This document shows, piece by piece, positions 1 to 10,855 of a stretch of 64,000 nt of DNA. Position numbers and translations under genes: made by a program. The notes beneath the pieces were generated by a model that saw nothing but the letters and a program-made list of their open reading frames with translations, did no database searches and had not been told where the DNA came from. Source of the stretch: Saururus chinensis (Eukaryota > Streptophyta > Magnoliopsida > Piperales > Saururaceae); the NCBI GenBank assembly GCA_035235625.1, contig CP141150.1, forward strand, positions 496,001 through 560,000. Direction: 5' to 3'. Each line of letters starts with the position of its first letter. Position 1 is the stretch's first letter.

Positions 1-103
1 ACAATCACATATAGTATTGAAGACACGAGAGTACCACAAAAGCAGCTTCTCTTTGCAAGTTGCAGCACCTAATGAGAAGGTTAGGTGCTTAAAGTAGGAA
101 TAA

Positions 104-1528
104 TTAGCAAGTGTTGGGCCCGAAGCCGACGAAGCCATTGGCACCGTCGACTGAGATTTGGATGCCCTCTTGCTGGATGTTGCCTATTATGGAAAGCTCG
201 GACACCGACGCCGCGAAAGCCAAGCAAAACGTGCCCACTTCGTCCACGGGTATGACGAAGTTCCTCGCCGGCAGCGTCAGAACTGGACCTCCGTTGAAGA
301 AGAAGGACACGGTCGGGACTCGCACCATCTCTAGCCCGGAAAGGTCGTAGCAGGTGTCGAATATGGACACGCCCTCCGCCCGTGGGAGACCCCCCGTCCC
401 GGCCACAAAGGCGTCTCTCAACGCCACGTACGCCACTCCCGGCAGTCTCGTCACCGCCGTCCCCGTGTCCATCACCACCCCGCCGTCCCCCAGCTCCGTC
501 AACCTGAACACCTCCTCCGCTACTGGCACCGGCTGCCCGCCCACCATTAGACCGGATAACCCAACGTAGTAGAAGCTAGGGGCTTGCGGGTTGCGGAGCA
601 ACGGGACCCATGCAGCTCCGACGGGTAGGGCGCCTCGGCCGAAGACAAGCAACCCGGAGGGCAAAGTCCCGGATGGTGCCTGCCCACGGCTGACGAGGCA
701 GTACCCGAAGGCACCGCCTGTCTGGCCGCTTAGCTGGCCGACGAACGAGAGGGACCCTCCTCCGAGGCCTAGCAGGCCGGCGGCCCCGACAAAGAGGCCC
801 CTGTTCCGGTGGCCGCAGCCTATGGCGACGTTGTGGACCTGGGTAGGGCCGAACGTCAAGGTCTCGAGGGCCAGGGTGCCCTTGGTGGAGGACCCATCGC
901 CATACGCCACCTCGTACCAGCACCGGCCGGAGTTACAACGGGTGTTCTCGAGGCTCCCGCACACGGAGGAGCCGCATGCGACTCCAGCGAAGGTGGCGGA
1001 CTCGGACGGGTTGAAGACCGGGTCCGACTGGCGGTAGCACTGGGCACAGGGCTGGCACTGCACCCACACGACATCGCTCCCGGAGTCGATGACCATGTAC
1101 TGGCTCCTGGCGGGGCTGCCGACGCCGATCCGGACAAAGTACTCCCCGCTCCCCTCGTCCATACCAGACACCACTTCGGAGCCGAAATCATCCAACCCGT
1201 AGGTAGTGCGGGTGACCCGCCGGGTCAGCCCGGCCACCCGTCTCTTGTCTCTCTTGATGAGCTCCTCCAGCCGGTGTCTGTGGCTGGAAAAGTTCCTGGG
1301 CATGACCATGTCCCGGTGAACCAGCTTCAGTCTCCACTTGGGCTCCGTTTGTTCTACGTCTTCAGTGTTGGGAATCGACTGAGGACCCACGGTATCAGAT
1401 GGCCGGATTCTAGTGCTGGCGATGGCTTCTCGGACGTTGAGGAGCTGGAAGTCGGGGACGGTGGCCCGACTTCCACTCAAGACTGGTAGAATCATCAGCA
1501 GTGCGGCCAGAGCTGATAGCATGGCCAT
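104..1528 (-). CDS. Secreted aspartic protease, ASPG2-like (pepsin family A1)
   Basis: Intronless 474-residue protein. Residues 1-20 are a hydrophobic signal peptide, so it should enter the secretory pathway. A basic prosegment follows (about 60-115), then the two pepsin lobes. The first catalytic motif is DSGSD (Asp148), with Ser where pepsins have Thr; I recall the same variant in Arabidopsis ASPG2. It is followed by the cysteine-rich VQCQPCAQCY insert typical of plant atypical/nepenthesin-like proteases. The flap Tyr is in VAYGDGS (Tyr209). The second catalytic motif is DTGTAVTRLP (Asp354), and FDTCYDLSG lies near 390-398. The length is normal and the C-terminus (GFGPNTC) is intact, so it should be active. 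The start is the first Met and gives a clean signal peptide. ASPG1 relatives are linked to guard-cell ABA responses, but the substrate cannot be read from the sequence. Confidence 0.93.
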   Translation of the reverse strand: MAMLSALAALLMILPVLSGSRATVPDFQLLNVREAIASTRIRPSDTVGPQSIPNTEDVEQTEPKWRLKLVHRDMVMPRNFSSHRHRLEELIKRDKRRVAGLTRRVTRTTYGLDDFGSEVVSGMDEGSGEYFVRIGVGSPARSQYMVIDSGSDVVWVQCQPCAQCYRQSDPVFNPSESATFAGVACGSSVCGSLENTRCNSGRCWYEVAYGDGSSTKGTLALETLTFGPTQVHNVAIGCGHRNRGLFVGAAGLLGLGGGSLSFVGQLSGQTGGAFGYCLVSRGQAPSGTLPSGLLVFGRGALPVGAAWVPLLRNPQAPSFYYVGLSGLMVGGQPVPVAEEVFRLTELGDGGVVMDTGTAVTRLPGVAYVALRDAFVAGTGGLPRAEGVSIFDTCYDLSGLEMVRVPTVSFFFNGGPVLTLPARNFVIPVDEVGTFCLAFAASVSELSIIGNIQQEGIQISVDGANGFVGFGPNTC

Positions 1529-1624
1529 GTTTTTTTACAGATTTTTCTTTGTTGTGGTTGTGTCTGGGAGGGTTGGAGTGAGTCTGAGCCTCTCTGGGTT
1601 TTGGGGTGCGAGAGATGTGTCATA

Positions 1625-1634
1625 CTTATATATG
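1625..1634 (-). promoter_or_regulatory. TATA box of the aspartic protease gene
   Basis: On the minus strand this reads CATATATAAG, about 100 bp upstream of the ATG at 1528, a normal distance for a plant core promoter with a 60-70 nt leader. Confidence 0.5.
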
Positions 1635-1699
1635 AAAAAGTAATACTAAAGTCTGAGTATTTATTTTTGAAAGAACGCTTCTGTAAATATCTTAAATAG

Positions 1700-4600
1700 G
1701 GAAATTAAAAAAAATTAGGTGTAGTTGGTGCCTCTGGTCTTCTAATTATCCCTGGCTCTGCCATCATATATGTATCCAAACAAAAACCCAATTGGAAAGG
1801 TTTGTTAGGTAGATTTATTTGGTGCATATCGCTATCCAATGCTTTAGTCACGAGCTCTTCCAATTAAAGCAGGCAAGGATGATATCCTGTATTTGTAACT
1901 TGAGAATCATGTGTTGACGAGCCGACATTATTTTCCCGTTTCTTCTTCTTTTTTTTTTTCTTGTTGAAGACGAGAGTAAATTGGTGATGGGCTACCTGCC
2001 CTATTCCATACGACCTTCCTTGGTATCTCACACCTCTCCTGCACTTGATTGGTGAGACGTACATAGGATAAAACACTAAATTGTTACCCAACGTTATAAT
2101 CTGAATAGCATTATCAAGGAAGAGGAAAGATATTAGTGAACTTAGGGAATGCACTTGTAGTAGGGAGTGATGGCTTGCACCATTATCCAACAACTTACCA
2201 TACTCTTGCAACTCCTAACCATGCATCACATTATTATTGGGTGGTGCAGTGGAAGTATGGTGGTTTGCCCAGCCTTGTGGATGTGCAAAAATATAACCTT
2301 TAAGTGCCTCTTAAATAAATTACATGCATATATACATAAACACAAATAAGCAGTAGTAAATTCAAAGTATTTTAAATTAATATAAATTAAAATAATGATT
2401 AAATACTATTGACTTTTAGGGGCTGAGCCCCAAGAACGTGGCTAATCACCCTACATGACCTCTTTGTTATATAGCAAGTATAATAATGGGGAATTAGAAT
2501 TACCTTTTGTAATGAATTTTTTATAGTTTTACTCAGTCCTTTGTAAAATTCTTCCTAGAGTAGCGGTGACCCTCACCCTTAAGAAATCTTTTTTAACTTC
2601 TAAGTTTTATGGCAGGGTAATGGATAAATAAAATTGCATTATACAAGAACTAAAATTTATTATCACATATGATAATTTCTTTCTGCTAAAAATTATTTAA
2701 AAATTTAAATTTTTTTTGGCAGGGATATTATTTATATAAAAAAATTATTAAAAAAAAGAGCTTAATTCTTCGTCAAATTCTGTATATTTTGGCAATAACC
2801 ACCTTTATGCCATCAAACCATTTAAAATTTTTTTAGAGGAGCAGCAAGGCAAGGGGGAGAGGGAAAACAATCGTAGAAGATTAGCCACAAGTGAGGGGGA
2901 AGAAAAAAAATAGTCAAAAAAGAGAAGTCACAAGCAACAGAGGAGATTAAAAAGCTCATGCCGAAGAAGAAAAATTGAGAATGAGAAAATAAAAGAGTAA
3001 AAATATAGTTAAAAAAATAGTGGGGGCAAGGATATTTAATAATTTAATTAATTTTTTTAAAGTGTGTAAAATATGAGGAGGCTTGAGTATAGGGGGGGTT
3101 ATTTTTAAAATATAGAGCTTAAGGTTTTTAAAATATAGAGCTTATTTAATATTTGTTGAGCATGAGACTAAGATAAATAGAAAATGTACCCTAAAAATAA
3201 AACGTCATTAATTTTGGGCCTATTGGGAAGTACGACTATATTCATTATGAAACTTTAATCTTACCATTAAATTAATAATTAAATTACATCTTTTAATTTA
3301 GGCCTTTAGAGTTATAAAATGAGTGTGTAACCAATTACAATTTAAATATTTATTTTGAATATAAGGGTCTATCAAATCTTGGGCTATTGTAATATATAGG
3401 GCCTATCTTTTTAACTGTGTGAAATTGAAGGTGTTAATTTAAGATTAAAACTTTGACCAACTATAAAAAGTGGGTTTCACTAATTAAATTTGGCCTTAAT
3501 TATATCAATGTCATTCTCCTATAATTCGCCATGTATCCTTCTCAGTTCGTACCCTTATTTGATAATGGCTTACCAATATAAACCTTCTAAAAAATTAACC
3601 TAAGATAGAATTTATCAAATTGACTTAATATATATATATATACACACACGTTTTGGAATGTATTAATACAAGGCTTAAGTGACTAAATAGATGCAACACC
3701 TTTCTGAATCTGCTCCCTAAATGAGGACACCTTCGATCTCCACTGAGATTCCTGGGTTAATTTTAATGAGAGTTTTAAAAGGTCTAGGAAGAGCGTATAA
3801 GAAAATAGACCAGTGCGGCTTCAACACTGGCCATGTCCCTCTGACCAGTGAAAGTACTTAGTCATGTTTAAGGATGATTACAGTTCGCTGAATCCGGAAA
3901 AAAAAGAGGACTTAAACACTTTTTCCATGTTTAAAGTTTTTAAATCTAATCGCCAAAGTTTCTTTTGATGTATGTAAGTGCATAAAAGGTAGGTTAAGAT
4001 GCAAATACGTACACAAGTTGTGAGAGATGAAATGATGAAGAGAGATCATAGACCTTCTTTTGAGACACAACATTCCTGGTGCAAAGTGGAGACCGGAGAC
4101 AAGACATAAAATCAGGGTTTAGAGAGCCCCTCCCTGTGTGGAGAATTTTCGACAGGTCCCTATAACATTCTACCTGGTCACTTGGGTTTTACTTTTGGAT
4201 AAAGTTAGTACGAGGCCAGCCCGGCCTCACGCACATCAGTGCAAAGCCCTGCATTATAAGTGCCGTCAGATTTTAATTTAACAGCCCACAGAGCCCCAGC
4301 TCACACTGAAACGTGTGAACCCGGTTTCATACAAATAGAACTCGAACTCTTTACTTTTGCAAGCTAGCTCAAGGAATCCTTTGGAGCCAAAATATCTCCA
4401 GCTAATAAAAAAGAAAAAACCAAGTCTACATGGAAAGCGAAATTATATTAATCTCTATTACATACCGGGTCATATTAAATTACGATTAAATAAGTACCTT
4501 AATAAAAAAAGATATCATAAAGGAAGACAATATTATGAGCAAATCATAATTTCACCGTTTATACACTGTTTACCCATCATGAAATCTAGATTACATCTCT

Positions 4601-4817
4601 GATAGACTACACCCAGAACAAGATGGCAGAGATTTATTGATTTAAACTAAAGGTTCGGTTCGATACCTTGTTGCCGAAGCGTCTGAATGCTGAAATGGGT
4701 CTAAATGGTTACAGCAATTAAAATAACGCACCAACAAACACACCCAAAAGCTACATAAATTGCGGATTTTCAGCCTTCACACGAATGCAGACTTATCAAA
4801 CGGAACCTTAGGTTCAG
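1700..4817. other. AT-rich intergenic region, no supported gene
   Basis: Mostly AT-rich with homopolymer runs. A short minus-strand reading frame near 1970-2211 contains LLDNGASHH followed by ITLGN, which recalls a Ty1/copia protease region but is too short and decayed to call. The part next to 4818 is the MurF 3' UTR and terminator region. I see no tRNA or other RNA gene. Confidence 0.6.
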
Positions 4818-7223
4818 CTACATAGCCTTGATTGCATCAATGACTTTCTCCATTTGCATTCCGCGGCTGCCCTTAACTAAAATCACATCATCAGCAGTCA
4901 CCCACTTTACAATCTCACGGGCAACAGAATCTGAGTCTAGGGCCCATATCATGTTTATCTTCTTCCACAAATTCGAAGTCTCAATAGCTGCAAGAAATCG
5001 CTTTCCAACGAGTACAATTAGACCAAAGCACTGAGATTTACTACAACACATGTACAAAACATCTTCATGCGACTTTGCCTCCGATAAACCCAATTCCAGC
5101 ATGTCCCCTAGAATGGCTACCCTTTTGTTTCTGCAGGACATCCCCTCCAATGAACTAATTGCAGCTGCCATGCTCATGGGATTAGCATTGTAAGAATCAT
5201 TAATTATTTTGCAGCCACAATTAGCAATTTCCAACTTGGATCTCATGTCAACAGGTCGGAACTTTGATAATGATTCTCCAACTTGAGGAAGTGACACTCC
5301 CAATGAAACAGCAACAGCACAAGCCGCACAGGCATTGACTGCTTGATGCAGCCCCGGGCCATGAATCTTAAATTCCACCCTGAATTTTAATTACAGATAA
5401 AACATTTCACCAAAACAGAAAAACTGTCAGTCTAGCATGATTTATTCCAAAAAAAAGTTGGGGCTAATGCCACACAAGCCGCGTTGTACAGATATTTCCT
5501 TGCAATGCGATTGTCGTTGTGAAATTATCCATGTCAAAATTAAGGAGCACGGGATCTGGGAGATATATATAAAATGATTGTCATGGTGCTGGGAATACTC
5601 TTTCTAATCACATTTCAAAGGTTAATATGCTTTTCGAGAATAATAGAATGCCTAAGGGGGTTTATATGCACATATAACATAATTGCAAAATGGCAGAAGA
5701 AGCGAAGAAGAATATCTTATAAGTCAAATTCCCTCACACCAGTTCTTTTCCATCATACCTGTGGGATTGATGTTTTAATATCAGTCGAACAGAAGAGCCT
5801 CCATCTATACTTTCAGCTTCAACCAATTGAACATCACAGCCTGTTTTCCGGCCAAAGAGCACCTAGTTCCAGAAATTTGGATAAGCATTCACTTTCCGAT
5901 CAGTAGTGGAATAAAGTCCTTTGTATTTCAGATGAAAAAAAAGGACAATCCTGCAATTTCTTTTCCTTAGCCAACAATTACATAATAATGTACAAAAAAC
6001 CAGTCATCCTCATTTACATTTCCGAGAACTATATTTATAGTTAGAATTCTATGTATTATGGGTATGTATGTATATATTTTACGCATCTCCTCAATACCTA
6101 AGACAGACTCAAATATCCAAGACAACTTGAGTATCAAATTTCTGATTTACCCTTTTCAAATCATTTTAAAATCAAAGGCCATCGTAAATAAGATACATGT
6201 GGCAATTCAAACTCACATCACTAACCAATTATCACAAAGAGAGTGCATATTAACAATATTAGCCATCAGAAATACTCAAAAGTTTTATAGGATTTACATT
6301 TCACTGTTAGTTCTGACCTTCTTAACTCTATCTGGGACGGGAATAGTCATAACCATAGGATCATCTCCGTTTAACACACAAATATCCCCTGGTTTTGCTT
6401 CCGTCAAAAGCTCTCCTTTAGCTCTACTGACTTCCTGCAGACTTTCAAAATTTTCCATGTGGGAGGGGCCAACATTTAATATAACTCGTATAGAAGGGCA
6501 ACACATGCGTGCCAGCTCTAAAATCTCTCCCTTTAAGCTCATTCCGAGTTCCAAAACCACTACTTTGGCATTCAAAGGAATTCCAATCAATGAAAAAGCA
6601 ACTCCAATCTGATTGTTCTGGTTTCCATATGTCTGGTAAACCTCACCAATGCTCTCCAGAGCAAGAGAGATCATGTTTCTCGTAGTAGTCTTTCCTGCAC
6701 TTCCTGTTAGGCCCACCACATATCCATGGAATCTCTTTCTAGCAAAATACGCCATTTTCTGAAGAGCAACTAAGGTATCACCTTCAACCTTAATAAAGCC
6801 CCTTTGCCAATTTTTGCCAACACGATTGCCAATTACTCCTACACACCCCTTCTCCTCCAATTCCGAGTTTATGAAATTGTGCCCATCAAATTTTTGCCCA
6901 ACAATGGCAAAGAACCATTGCCCAGGAGTCAGATTTCGGGTATCAGTGGAGATGGTTCCTGTTAGACCCCATTTTATGACTTCACCGTATACGGCTTGAG
7001 CAATCTCTGAAGCATTCCAAGGAGAGGGATGTTGCAAGTCAGCGGAAGAGAATTTCTGAGATGGTGAAGCCCTGAAAGAGCAGGTGCTATTCTTTTGGCC
7101 ACTTTTGGAAGGCGCTGAACTCCTGGATCCATTTAGAAGTAGAGGAGATTTGAATGACGTCTCTAAACTGTGGCATACAGAATATGGACGTGGAGAATAT
7201 GACAGCAGGGGTTTTGATAGCAT
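4818..7223 (-). CDS. murF: Plastid MurF-like UDP-MurNAc-tripeptide:D-Ala-D-Ala ligase
   Basis: Three exons, 7223-6318, 5862-5759 and 5379-4818, join in frame (906+104+562 nt) into 523 residues. Every junction is GT-AG and the phases match. Residues 1 to about 60 are Ser-rich and lack acidic residues, like a transit peptide. The Mur N-domain follows with STDTRNLTPGQWFFAI (93-108) and DGHNF. The ATP loop is GLTGSAGKTTT (171-181). TYGNQNNQIGV, VLELGM and NVGPSHMENF belong to the Mur central domain. The C-terminal domain has INDSYNANP (396-404), ILGDMLELG and ILVKGSRGMQME. In bacteria MurF adds D-Ala-D-Ala to UDP-MurNAc-tripeptide, the last cytoplasmic precursor step. All key motifs are intact, so it looks functional. 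Acting in the plastid stroma is an inference. Confidence 0.93.
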
Positions 7224-7524
7224 TGGATTTGAATGCTCTATCTCTCATGGCACATGACAGGAAGAAAACAACTAGTACCCACGAGAACACTTGAAGCCGC
7301 CGACGGTTATGCAGAACTAACAGAGCAAATGCTTGAAAAATCATTTTATTGAAAAACTACCACGAATCAAATCCATTTCAGAACAAAGAATCATACAAGA
7401 AAAAGACAACCAAAGCACTAATTTTTAGCGTACACGAGAAAGTATGCTCAATGAAGTCGGAATCTTTGACGGAAGAGAGGCCGGAAAAGGACTGGCAGCA
7501 GCAGAGCACCTATGTCTGTAGATA

Positions 7525-7749
7525 TCAGTCTTCCACACGCACTGAGACGACCGTCAGGAAGTAGAAGCCCAAGCACAATTGACTATTTGCCTTATTTATA
7601 AGCATTTCAGAAGCGGAAACCATTAATTCAGGAGGGGGGGCTGAAACGAGGAAGTCAGGCTCGTCGTCGTCGAAGTAGTAGTAGTTCAGAGACTTGGAGG
7701 AGGAGGACGATGAGGTGGTCCATTTGGATTTGGACCGACCCAGTTCCAT
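7525..7749 (-). CDS. Small hypothetical ORF upstream of MurF
   Basis: A 74-residue frame on the MurF strand, 300 bp upstream of its start and in another frame. It begins MELGRSKSKW, then has a Ser run, a YYYFDDDEPDF stretch and APPPE. The composition looks more like a real plant N-terminus than noise, but I recognise no family. It could be a short gene, a 5' exon, or an upstream ORF in the MurF leader. A further minus-strand frame (7344-7087) overlaps the MurF start and would act as an overlapping upstream ORF if the leader begins above 7344. Confidence 0.25.
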   Translation of the reverse strand: MELGRSKSKWTTSSSSSSKSLNYYYFDDDEPDFLVSAPPPELMVSASEMLINKANSQLCLGFYFLTVVSVRVED

Positions 7750-9137
7750 TTTAGTTTACATTGGGCCAAATGGACTCTGGAGTGGAACTCTGCAACTTTC
7801 GTAAGCAAACCAGGCCCAGGAGTGTTTCCCATGAGCTCAATCATGGCGCGTACTCACTAGGAACGGCCAAAGGAAACAGCTTGCAGAAGAAGAGACTTTG
7901 CGAAGCTCAAAGGTGCTGGAGCCGTTGCTTCATTCACTAGCAATCAATGCTTTGCTGACAGCGCAAGGCTCGTAAGGCTTCAGCAGCATCTGAAAAATGC
8001 CTAATGTGCTTGCATGGGAACCTGCCAACATGTGTAATCAGATGCATATACGAAAACGGAGAGCAGGTCAAGACTCAAGAGAATGTAGGATGTTTTTACT
8101 CTCTCTCTCTCCTAACTTCATGCAAATTCATGCTTGCTTTTTGTAAGTACATATTTTTCATTTCCTTCAGCATCCCTACTTGTAACCGTAACTACTTTTT
8201 ATGTTCCTCTTCTAACACGATGAATTAAGCAGGAACGTAATCAAAATACATGAATTGGTCTAAACTTCCCCAGCCAATAATTAACAATAAATTTTGATAT
8301 CGAAATCTTTCCCTAGCCAATGCCCGATGAATTTTTTTTTATTCAAATGGAACGACGTAGGGTAACTTGCCTATTAGGAGAATGTACACACAACAGTACT
8401 CTGCCTTGACTATGCTGACTATTGTAGGAAAACTTCATGGTTATTTTTCTCAAGGAAACTGATAATTTTCCCACCACATAACATGTAAGCTCAAGTGAGT
8501 TTGTGTGAGGCTCACAAACTCTCTGGTTGTAGAGTTCTGTTGGATAAATACATTAGGTGTATATATCACTATCCTTTTTCCGAGCTATATTCATCAGGAG
8601 TCCATTAACAATGCCCGCTATGCTTCCTACCATATGATTACAAAAAAAAACACATGTTGATTTTTTTTAATCTAATACTTGGTGGCGACAAGCTAGACAA
8701 AGGTAGTTGGATTTGAAAATTCATGAGCATATTTGCACTCCTCTACAACCTTAGTTTTTTATTATTATAAAGACTAAGGCTCACAAGGGGCAATGGAACA
8801 ATTCATTAAACATACGTAGTCATACAAAGAAATCGCTACAGACACAAAGGTTACAAGAAGTTGGAATAATCTCTCACAAAAGTTAACACATAACACACTA
8901 AAATCATAGGGAGAAAAAATCAAAATCCAGCTCAAGGCAAAGTGAATGGCTTGGACAAGAACAAGAGATTCTTCTACACCTTAGTTATTATATTTGCGTA
9001 TATACATGTTAGCTTGTTTTTGTTAGCCAAAAAAAAACTAATTTGTGAAAGATTCCTTCTTCCAAATCTTGCAGTTAAATGAACATACAAAGGAATTTGT
9101 AAGATCCAACAATTTTTGTTTTTTATTTGTTTCATTT
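7750..9137. other. Intergenic, no supported gene
   Basis: No gene recognised. A plus-strand frame at 7856-8000 reads without stops for about 45 codons but has no in-frame ATG. There is a perfect 9-bp stem with a 7-nt loop at 8497-8521 (GAGTTTGTG / CACAAACTC). The first few hundred bases probably hold the MurF promoter. Confidence 0.5.
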
Positions 9138-10855
9138 ATAGTTGACTTGTAAAAATTTAAGAAGTTTGGCGTTTTATCCTTACAAGTTAGATAACTCTCT
9201 AAATAGCTCTAAATAGGTTAAGTTCAGGGCTGATGCTAGTATAGTTAGAAGGTAGATAAAAAAAACTTTGAAATCCCACCAAGTATGTATAAATCGGAGT
9301 TTGGATAAGTGAAATATAATCAATCAATGTTGTACTAGATGCATTGTACCCGATTACATGATTTAGACTTAAAATTAGGTCTTTTACTTGGCCTTTGGAC
9401 AATTTAAAGTTATTTTATATTAATAGTAATTTAAAGGCCAATTTGAGTGGCCCAATATTAGTTTATTAGCCCAAACCTTAGGGGGATTAAGAATCTTAAT
9501 CCCCTCCCTCTATAAATAGGTCTTAATACCCTTAATTAAAGAGTTTTAGAGTTTTTTATATTTAGCTGAGAATTTGTTGTACCCTAATCTCCCCCAATGT
9601 GAGTAATTTAATTATTTTCTCCTTATTTAATATTTAATAAGAAATAAAAAAATAGTACTTAATTATAATTATCGTGTCTTCTTTTTTCAAAATCCAAAAA
9701 AATAGTTCATGAACCCTATATCTAATGAAAATATCATAATTTTGTTGAATATGAATTTTTTAATTTACAAAGATTTGAAGAATTTCTCTATTATAAAGGT
9801 AAGGGGTTTTTGTTTGATGATGTTTTACTTACATTGACATCATGTTTCTGGGTAAAATCATAACTTAAATTATTTTTAGTTTCTATTTTAAATTTACAAT
9901 TATATTTTAGATACTTTTACTTTGCATTTTATTCTTAAATTTTTTTTAGGAGTAGATTATCATGTCTAGATTATATTTATAATTTTTTAGATTTTTTTAG
10001 AATAATATATATTTATTATATTTTTTAGAATACATATTGTATAGTAAAATAGTTCTCTCTTTCTATGTTTAGAAGCGTGTTTAGGGATGAAAAAATATGA
10101 CTTTTGGGTCATTCTTTCAATGATGTATTTATATACGTGCTATAAGCATTCTATAAAAATTTCAAGTTATTTGGACACATGATACGTTAGTGGCATAATA
10201 ATAAATTTGCTAGTCGACACCTCTAGCAAAACTATACAATCTTATTAATTAATTAAAAAAATATTTTATATATTTATTTTCATATGATATTTATTTATAT
10301 TGTAATTAAGACTAATGATGTAGGTTTCTACAAATTTTCACTTTGATTAAAGTTATTTGCTATTTTTCATAAAATATACAAGTTATATGTTGTGATTATA
10401 CTAAAATATATATTTAAGCTAGTATGAGAATAAATGAGATATTAAATTATTGATTGTGCTACTTTAGTACTTTTAGTGTGTTTAACTTTATTTAAGATAT
10501 GCATGCATAGATTTAAGGTTAATTTAGCAAATCAATGTTGCATGCATGTCTTAGTATATATAATCTTATCTACTAAATTATGTCTTTTATAAGATAGTAT
10601 GATTACTTAGGGTTGTACATGTAACCATGTTTATATTTTATGCATCATAAAATTTATTTGAAAACTATGAACTAATCGAGTTTATTTGAGATTTTTATGG
10701 TTGTCAGATTAGTCATATCGGAGGCTTATTGAATTGGTTTTACTTTCGAAAGAGCGGGGTTTTATGTCCAATAGACGGGGTTTTACATTCAAAAGGACGG
10801 GTTATTCCTCTCTTGGGTTGAGATGATTGAGGCTATTTATTTATTAAGACTTTTA
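9138..10855 (+). mobile_element. Element A(+): LTR-like retrotransposon fragment
   Basis: This stretch is repeated in inverted orientation at about 21405-22640. Shared landmarks are the TTTAGGGATG..AAAATATGA block near 10080, the ACAAGTTATATGTTGTGATTAT block near 10378, and the TCAACC..TAGATAA block near the start. A TATA box (CTCTATAAATAGG) at about 9504-9516 and the late TTGGGTTGAGATGA block near 10815 resemble the long LTRs at 52-58 kb and 60-63 kb. It is cut at 10856 by the LTR of element F. The left boundary is approximate. Confidence 0.6.

Noticed and set aside
576-1489. Long open frames on both strands overlapping the aspartic protease (576-923, 591-1037, 809-1489)
   Set aside because: They are shadows of a GC-rich real gene; none shows a family motif.
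1864-2211. Minus-strand frame with LLDNGASHH and ITLGN, recalling a Ty1/copia protease region
   Set aside because: The match is a few residues only, the flanks do not continue the pattern and a Lys run ends it. Mentioned only as a possible trace.
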